The notes under the pieces were generated by a model. The model did no database searches. It saw only the letters and a list, made by a program, of their open reading frames with translations, and had not been told where the DNA came from. Of a stretch of DNA of 64,000 nt, positions 59,235-64,000 are shown piece by piece (the first letter of the stretch is position 1; each line of letters opens with the position of its first letter). Both the position numbers and the translations under genes were made by a program. The stretch is from Bacteroidales bacterium UBA3743. Its GTDB lineage: Bacteria; Bacteroidota; Bacteroidia; Bacteroidales; Paludibacteraceae. Location: NCBI GenBank assembly GCA_002371265.1, contig DFGT01000037.1:1-64000 (forward strand), written 5' to 3'.

Positions 59235-60476
59235 ATGCAGGAAGTAAAAACTGAAATATTCGACGAAAGAGCAATCCTTGTCGGAGTCGCCACACAGACA
59301 GTGTCGGAGCAGAAGGCAAAGGAATATCTTGACGAGTTGGCTTTCCTTGCGGAGACGGCGGGGGCATATCCGCAGCGTTTCTTCATCCAAAAACTGGTCC
59401 AGCCAAACTCCAACTTCTATGTTGGACCTGGTAAGATTGAGGAGATAAGAAACTATATCATCGATCATGAGGAAGACGAGGAGAATTCCATCAGCCTTGT
59501 GATTTTCGACGACGAGTTGTCGCCCAAACAGTTGCGCAACATCGAGAAAGAGCTGAAAGTCAAGATCCTCGACCGTACGACACTTATCCTCGACATCTTC
59601 GCAATGCGCGCTCAGACAGCACATGCCAAGACGCAAGTGGAGCTGGCACAATGCAGATACCTGTTGCCACGTCTGACCCGAATGTGGACACACTTGGACC
59701 GTCAGAAGGGAGGTATCGGTATGCGTGGTACAGGAGAGACGCAGATTGAGACCGACCGTCGTATCATCCTCAACAGAATATCGCTGTTGAAGGAAGAACT
59801 GAAGGAGATCGACAAGCAGAAGAGCACACAGCGCAAGAACCGTGGCAAGATGGTGCGTGTGGCGCTTGTGGGCTACACCAACGTCGGCAAATCCACAATC
59901 ATGAACATGCTTTCCAAGAGCGACGTCTTCGCAGAGAACAAGCTCTTCGCCACTCTCGACACAACAGTGAGAAAAGTGACGGTGGAAAACCTTCCGTTCC
60001 TGCTTTCTGACACAGTAGGATTCATCCGTAAACTGCCGACTGATCTTGTGGAAAGCTTCAAAAGTACACTCGACGAGGTGAGAGAGGCAGACCTGCTTGT
60101 GCATGTGGTGGATGTTTCCAATCCGACATTCGAAGACCAGATCGCAGTGGTGGAGAAAACATTGTCGGAGATCAACAAAGAGGAGAAACCGACCATTCTT
60201 GTGTTCAACAAGATTGACGCATTCACATACATAGAGAAGGCGGAAGACGACCTTACTCCAATCAAACGAGAGAACTATTCACTTGAAGATTTGAAAAAAA
60301 TGTGGATGGCAAAGATGAACAACAGCAACTGCATATTCATCTCAGCAAAAGACAAGTCGAATCTTGAAGACTTCAAGAAGCTACTCTACGACAAGGTTAA
60401 AGAGATTCATATCCAACGTTACCCTTACAACGATTTCCTATATCAGAAATACGACGAAGGAGAACTTGGAGAATGA
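59235..60476 (+). CDS. hflX: GTPase HflX
   Basis: Ribosome-associated GTPase that splits or rescues stalled ribosomes. 413 residues. The HflX N-terminal domain (about 10-195: RAILVGVATQTVSEQKAKEYLDELAFLAETAG, NFYVGPGKIEEI, LDRTTLILDIFAMRAQTAHAKTQVELAQ, GIGMRGTGETQIETDRR) precedes the G domain: G1 GYTNVGKSTI (about 213), G3 LSDTVGFIRKLPT, G4 FNKIDAF. The gene follows recA by 5 nt. A heptad-repeat tract and a terminator follow it. Confidence 0.96.
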   Translation: MQEVKTEIFDERAILVGVATQTVSEQKAKEYLDELAFLAETAGAYPQRFFIQKLVQPNSNFYVGPGKIEEIRNYIIDHEEDEENSISLVIFDDELSPKQLRNIEKELKVKILDRTTLILDIFAMRAQTAHAKTQVELAQCRYLLPRLTRMWTHLDRQKGGIGMRGTGETQIETDRRIILNRISLLKEELKEIDKQKSTQRKNRGKMVRVALVGYTNVGKSTIMNMLSKSDVFAENKLFATLDTTVRKVTVENLPFLLSDTVGFIRKLPTDLVESFKSTLDEVREADLLVHVVDVSNPTFEDQIAVVEKTLSEINKEEKPTILVFNKIDAFTYIEKAEDDLTPIKRENYSLEDLKKMWMAKMNNSNCIFISAKDKSNLEDFKKLLYDKVKEIHIQRYPYNDFLYQKYDEGELGE

Positions 60477-60484
60477 TAAATTAG

Positions 60485-60565
60485 AAATGCTAAATGCTAA
60501 ATGCTAAATGCTAAATGCTAAATGCTAAATGCTAAATGCTAAATGCTAAATGCTAAATGCTAAAT
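60485..60565 (+). repeat. AAATGCT heptad tandem repeat, about 11.5 copies
   Basis: 81 bp of uninterrupted AAATGCT units directly after the hflX stop. The same unit recurs about four times at 47756-47786. Confidence 0.97.
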
Positions 60566-60573
60566 AAAAATTA

Positions 60574-60604
60574 AAAATAGGCAATCCGAATGGGTTGCCT
60601 ATTT
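60574..60604 (+). terminator. Terminator of hflX, left 31-bp direct repeat
   Basis: Stem AAAATAGGCAA/TTGCCTATTT with a 10-nt loop TCCGAATGGG. The identical 31 bp, loop included, stands at 61640-61670. Confidence 0.85.
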
Positions 60605-60622
60605 ATAATGATAATAAGGAAA

Positions 60623-61272
60623 ATGGCTAAGATAACAGTAGATGATTCCGAGATAACAATCGTGAAAGTTAGAAGCTGCTAAAATTCAATTAAATAAGTT
60701 GGCTACAGTTTGAGGATTATTAAGGACGGAACGTCCTAACCCCTCCCCACGTGCGAGCCGTAGGCGAGCACATATAAAAAAACACTGAGGAAAAATGATG
60801 AAAGCTCATGATGGAGAATTCTTTTTCCACAATTGGTTAAGAAATCGAAACACCATAGAATTTTTAGGCATTTGGGAAAAAGTGTATAATCCAAATTTTA
60901 ATTCTGTCGAATTCGACAGAATTAAATCAATGGCAGGATTAAACAATTTTAGAATAAGTACAAAAGAATGGATAGAATCCACAAATGCAATAGGATTGGT
61001 TTCAAAAGCTAGCTGATATTATTAAAAATTGGATTAGGAATAGATATACAATTGAATTTCTTGGAACTTGGGAATTAATGCATAATCCAAAATTTAAAGT
61101 GGTCGAATTTGACCACTTTAGAATGCAAGCAAGTCTTCTTAATTTCGTTTTAAGTGCATCTGAATGGATTGAAAAAACTAATGCTATTGGTATTATTGTT
61201 AAAAAAGGAAAGTACGGTGGAACCTACGCTTATAAAGATATTGCATTCGAATTAAGAAGATATAGAATATAG
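60623..61272 (+). pseudogene. Broken KilA-N domain gene(s)
   Basis: Three remnants. First, MAKITVDDSEITIVKV then RSC and stop (60623-60682) is the usual N-terminus of a KilA-N protein. Second, KAHDGEFFFHNWLRNRNTIE ... TNAIGLVSKAS and stop (60795-61016) is the core, but lacks the part between (about ten codons). Third, in another frame, LADIIKNWIRNRYTIEF ... EWIEKTNAIGI...GGTYAYKDIAFELRRYRI and stop (61009-61272) is a second, diverged KilA-N domain. KilA-N is a DNA-binding domain of phages and large DNA viruses, and also a common domain in Bacteroidetes accessory genes. A mosaic repeat replaced the missing part of the first domain (60671-60794). The fragments are short and stopped, so they are probably not functional. 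Confidence 0.8.
60711..60793 (+). repeat. Mosaic repeat element inside the KilA-N remnant
   Basis: GAGGATTATTAAGGACG-GAA-CGTCC, AACCCCTCCCC, GTGCGAGCC-GTA-GGCGAGCAC, ATATAAAAAAACACTGAGG. It resembles 48134 and 61311 but is cut off before the CCACAGAG word. Confidence 0.85.
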
Positions 61273-61310
61273 GTCAAGTATCAGAAAAAATAGGAGTATA
61301 GGTCAAAAAA

Positions 61311-61560
61311 TGAGGATTGTTAAGGACGGAACGTCCTAACCCCTCCCCACGTGCGAGCCGTAGGCGAGCACACAGAATTGAATAAAACCACAAAAGCACA
61401 AAGTTCACAGAGAAAAGCCACGCTTTTTTGAGGGGAAAAGACGAGAAAGTAGTACTTATGGTATTGCCTTTCAGGCAAAGTTTTGTATCATCGCCACATC
61501 AACCCGAGACTTCGTCACGGGTTACTCTCGCTTTGCTCGGTAGCGTCTTTCAGACGAAAA
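61311..61560 (+). repeat. Mosaic repeat element, full-length copy
   Basis: GAGGATTGTTAAGGACG-GAA-CGTCC, AACCCCTCCCC, GTGCGAGCC-GTA-GGCGAGCAC, AATAAAACCACAAAAGCACA, AAGTTCACAGAG, GCCACGCTTTTTT, TTGCCTTTCAGGCAA, GAC-TTC-GTCACGGG, CTCGCTTTGCTCGGTAGCG and GTC-TTTCA-GACGA. The most complete single copy in the window, directly after the KilA-N remnants. The remaining part of the gap up to 61640 is unremarkable. Confidence 0.85.
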
Positions 61561-61639
61561 AAACAGAAATATCAGTCATAAAATAAGACATAGCTAAATG
61601 TCATTCTCTTTATGATTGTGAACTCGCTGATTACAAAAT

Positions 61640-61670
61640 AAAATAGGCAATCCGAATGGGTTGCCTATTT
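61640..61670 (-). terminator. Terminator of the 61673 gene, right 31-bp direct repeat
   Basis: Same 31 bp as 60574-60604. On the minus strand the stem is followed by a TTTTATTTTG tract and serves the DUF695-like gene, which ends 2 bp away. Confidence 0.85.
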
Positions 61671-61672
61671 TA

Positions 61673-62668
61673 TTATCTTGGATCCAAGAACAAATCATTT
61701 TGTCTGGCAATTTGTCTCAATTGCTCAACTGGCAATGAGCTACGAATATGCATATAATAATCGTAACCGAAATCAAACTCAAAACCTTTGCCCTTGTTTT
61801 CAAATGAAATATCTGCCAATTCCCTCAAACAGGCTCTGATATAATTGCCTATTTTCGATCTGTGTATCCTGAGTCCTTTCCTGAGCGATCTATCCAAATC
61901 CTTAAGAGACTCGTTTATCTCTCTGTACCGTTTATCCTTAGCTATTTGGTTGGAGATACTATCGTAAAGACCTAAACGACGAATCGTTACAAACTCCATC
62001 TCGGATTTTTCCATAAGTTCTCTAATAAAGTTGACGTAATGGCTCTCCACTTCAATATATTCTTTGAGTGTGAACTTGTGTCCATCATACTCCTTATCCA
62101 CATCACAGATGCTTGTCCACTCGTCTTTTGTGTAATGACCTTGCTCATTGTAAAACTCGGGACGATACTTCACCACAGTGTGCCAAGGCAACTTAAAATA
62201 ATCCCAAACCCATTCAGTGTCAGCCCACTCCTCGTCGTAACATATCTCATAATCCCACTCCAAATCAAACAGATTCTGATTATTCAGTTTCTTCAGGATT
62301 CTCTTGGTAGACTTGGCATCTCTAACCTGATAATGGAGTTTGCAAATTCCGTTCTGTATCTCTTTTACAACAAACAGAGCGTTAGGAGATTCGACAGATT
62401 CCTTAATCTTTCCGTCGATCAAACATTGAAGATTATTCACCTTTGCTTCCGACTCCTTAGTTGGCAAACCATTCTCTAAAAGCTCCGTCAAACAGATTGT
62501 TATTTGACAACCCCACGCAAACGCCTCTTTTTGTCTGAAATTCAGAAGCGATCTGTTTACAATCATAACACTCGGACATACTTTATTTGTCCCCAGATCA
62601 GTGACTGTAGAGTTGATGATTTTGTATCTCTCCTTGGGTATTAATATGTCCAATTTCAGTTGCTTCAT
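61673..62668 (-). CDS. DUF695-like protein of unknown function
   Basis: 331 residues from the start at 62668 (MKQLKLDILIPKERYKI). The frame continues 42 nt upstream to another ATG, but that stretch lies in a GAGGTTGGA-type simple repeat and is probably not translated. The N-terminal part (about 1-150) has the segment YEICYDEEWADTEWVWDYFKLP (about 140-160), similar to DUF695 proteins. The C-terminal part (about 230-331) is helical (RYREINESLKDLDRSLRKGLRI, then FEFDFGYDYYMHI). No signal peptide, so it is likely cytoplasmic. Function unknown. It is convergent with the KilA-N remnants. Confidence 0.6.
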   Translation of the reverse strand: MKQLKLDILIPKERYKIINSTVTDLGTNKVCPSVMIVNRSLLNFRQKEAFAWGCQITICLTELLENGLPTKESEAKVNNLQCLIDGKIKESVESPNALFVVKEIQNGICKLHYQVRDAKSTKRILKKLNNQNLFDLEWDYEICYDEEWADTEWVWDYFKLPWHTVVKYRPEFYNEQGHYTKDEWTSICDVDKEYDGHKFTLKEYIEVESHYVNFIRELMEKSEMEFVTIRRLGLYDSISNQIAKDKRYREINESLKDLDRSLRKGLRIHRSKIGNYIRACLRELADISFENKGKGFEFDFGYDYYMHIRSSLPVEQLRQIARQNDLFLDPR

Positions 62669-62679
62669 AAATCCCAACG

Positions 62680-62755
62680 TCTTCTCCAACCTCTTATCTT
62701 TACCCTTCAACCACTATTCTCTAACCTGTTAACCTCCAACCTCTCAACCTCCAAC
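62680..62755 (-). repeat. GAGGTTGGAGGTT simple repeat upstream of the DUF695-like gene
   Basis: On the minus strand GTTGGAGGTTGAGAGGTTGG, AGGTTAACAGG, AGAGGTTGGAGAAG. A purine-rich, irregular 7-to-9-bp repeat covering the 5' extension of the DUF695-like frame. Confidence 0.6.
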
Positions 62756-63129
62756 TATTCCTCTTTTCCCTTGTTGATTTCATCCATGAACCCGTCCAAC
62801 ATTCCTGCAGAACCCTTAAGGAAATTGCCAAGTTCATCAGCGAAATCGTTTGCCGCCTTCTTAGCCAATTTGCCAAGACATTTGCCTTTAAGACGGTTGA
62901 TCTCCTGAAGTTCCTCCTCAGTATACTGGCTCTTATTCTTCTGAACCTCTTCCTCTATTTCCTCAAGTTCAGAACCCAATGCCACCCACTCCTCTTCAGA
63001 GTATTTAGCGTCGCTCTTGTCGAGCTGCTCGCTCAGCTGAGTCAAACGGTCGATCGGAGTCTGTTTTGTGGAGCAAGACGCTACAGATAAAGCAAGCAAC
63101 GTCGCAACTATGATATGTCTTATTTTCAT
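62755..63129 (-). CDS. Small lipoprotein with coiled-coil segment
   Basis: 124 residues. Lipoprotein signal MKIRHIIVATLLALSVASC, Cys19. A charged helical stretch (30-75: LTQLSEQLDKSDAKYSEEEW, ELEEIEEEVQKNKSQYTEEE) and then a hydrophobic-rich end (ANDFADELGNFLKGSAGMLDGFMDEIN). No family recognised; similar short lipoproteins are common in Bacteroidetes. Without an acidic motif just after Cys (it is CSTKQT), a surface location is less likely than for the GH16 protein. Confidence 0.75.
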   Translation of the reverse strand: MKIRHIIVATLLALSVASCSTKQTPIDRLTQLSEQLDKSDAKYSEEEWVALGSELEEIEEEVQKNKSQYTEEELQEINRLKGKCLGKLAKKAANDFADELGNFLKGSAGMLDGFMDEINKGKEE

Positions 63130-63189
63130 GTCGTTGATTTAAATAATATTTTTACAAATGTAGGAAAAATTTGGATTCATAACCATATG

Positions 63190-64000
63190 TCACCACTCTC
63201 CTATCGGTTCTTCATTAGATGCGAAAAACATTACAAAGTATATAGGGATATAAGTAATATCAGATTCCGTAAAAATCTGCCTTTCATTACTTAAAACATA
63301 TGCTTTATGTATGTCGTAGTTTTTCACTTCAAGAAAATGATCAAGAGCGCTGTGTATTTTGTAGTCTTTACCAGACTTTACTTCAAGTGGCATAGTAGAT
63401 AAGTTTTTAACATCATCCACAAGAAAATCCACCTCTCCATATTTTTTATTATCATAATAAAAACAGTCATTTCCATGAGCCTTCAATTCATCTGCGACAA
63501 ACGTCTCATATACAGCACCAAGATTCACACTACACTCGTCATCCATAACCGCTTTTATATTGTTACGATAAAGCATTGCTGTAAGCATCCCGACATCATT
63601 CATATATAGTTTAAGAAGATTCTTCCCCTCGTTTTGACACAATGGATAAGATGGTTGACTTATTGCCTTGCATTCTGCCGTTATACCTGAAGCTATCAGA
63701 TATTCAAACTCGTCTTCATAATCGGCTATACGTTTCCCTCTTTTCTCTTCAATATCCTTGACCACAACCCTTTTCTTTTTATTCTCCATGAGCGACGGAA
63801 TCATATTATATATTCGCTGTACCTTTAACTTTCGCCCCGATTCTTGCTCGTATTTTGCGGCATCATTCAAATAAAGATCATGGATATCGCTATGAATCTG
63901 GCGGATTTTTATTATATTCTGCTCTGCGACAAAACAATTGACCGCGTCTGGCAATCCACCGACAAGCAAATATTTCCTAAGTAAATCCATTATCCTGTTG
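63190..64000 (-). CDS. DUF4143 protein, C-terminal part (cut by the window edge)
   Basis: At least 270 residues; the frame stays open to the window end (codons for N-R-I precede the M at 63990). The visible part is the C-terminal half of the common AAA+-ATPase/DUF4143 family: LLRKYLLVGGLPDAVNCFV (start), KKRVVVKDIEEKRGKRIADYEDEFEYL, NLLKLYMNDVGMLTAML, and the PD-(D/E)XK-like end GEVDFLVDD...MPLEVKSGKDYKIHSALDHFL. The ATPase half lies outside. Members may act in DNA handling or defence, but the role is unknown. A pseudogene is possible and cannot be excluded from here. Confidence 0.75.
   Translation of the reverse strand, partial: NRIMDLLRKYLLVGGLPDAVNCFVAEQNIIKIRQIHSDIHDLYLNDAAKYEQESGRKLKVQRIYNMIPSLMENKKKRVVVKDIEEKRGKRIADYEDEFEYLIASGITAECKAISQPSYPLCQNEGKNLLKLYMNDVGMLTAMLYRNNIKAVMDDECSVNLGAVYETFVADELKAHGNDCFYYDNKKYGEVDFLVDDVKNLSTMPLEVKSGKDYKIHSALDHFLEVKNYDIHKAYVLSNERQIFTESDITYIPIYFVMFFASNEEPIGEW

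Noticed and set aside
59124..60104. 326-residue minus-strand frame opposite hflX
   Set aside because: Antisense to a well-conserved GTPase; Cys/His-rich translation typical of shadow frames.
60623..61272. Prophage based on KilA-N domains
   Set aside because: Only short broken fragments; no integrase, capsid, terminase or lysis genes nearby, and KilA-N is common in Bacteroidetes outside phages.

Overview
The window is a chromosomal segment of a Bacteroidales-type bacterium (Bacteroidota). This rests on the gene content: PorG and PorZ of the type IX secretion system (T9SS), several exported enzymes with T9SS C-terminal sorting domains (CTDs), a type III glutamine synthetase, a porG-uppS-bamA-skp cluster, and promoters of the Bacteroidetes form (TTTG or TTG, 19-21 bp, TAnnTTTG). 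The exported enzymes (two GH8, a Fibrobacter-like GH16 lichenase, a GH30, a double GH26) point to a plant-fibre degrader, probably from a rumen or gut. The species cannot be named from the sequence.

Layout. 0.2-3.4 kb: metG and an S66 LD-carboxypeptidase lipoprotein, then three tandem copies of a 291-bp non-coding repeat. 4.4-15.5 kb: two adjacent GH8 proteins, one of about 2600 residues with a train of Ig-like modules and a gliding-type CTD, the other with a type A CTD. 15.8-17.1 kb: tRNA-Leu and a WYL regulator. 18-25.4 kb: a circularly permuted GH16 lipoprotein, glnN with a pair of palindromes upstream, a GH30 with an N-terminal carbohydrate-binding-like domain, and a CotH-like protein. 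25.6-32.5 kb: rpmH, rdgB, argB, porZ and the double GH26. 33.1-36.5 kb: initiator tRNA, VanZ-like, HAD hydrolase, murI and tRNA-Trp. 36.6-42.4 kb: three Skp/OmpH paralogues, bamA, uppS and porG. 42.7-47.7 kb: an overlapping operon cdaA-lolD-comF-dnaG, in which dnaG is fused in frame to a 5-formyltetrahydrofolate cyclo-ligase domain. 48.4-60.5 kb, mostly plus strand: a barrel-like protein, two BspA-type leucine-rich-repeat proteins, a PurF-like protein without its nucleophilic cysteine, DUF4293, a T9SS type B protein, tilS, recA and hflX. 60.6-64 kb: broken KilA-N fragments between 31-bp direct repeats, a DUF695-like protein, a small lipoprotein and a truncated DUF4143 gene.

The genes form two themes. 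One is envelope building and secretion (bamA, skp, porG, porZ, uppS, murI, lolD), which supports surface delivery of the glycanases. The other is housekeeping for translation, replication and repair (metG, three tRNAs, rpmH, tilS, dnaG, recA, hflX).

The most unusual non-coding content is a family of hairpin-rich mosaic repeats found at many intergenic sites. They are built from the same ordered words: short palindromes with GAA or TTC triloops, a CCACAGAGACACAAAG word, and TTGCC-TTTCA-GGCAA. One copy has replaced the first part of a KilA-N reading frame, which suggests that the family moves. Tandem 7-bp, 79-bp and GATGGTGGACGG-type repeats add to this layer.
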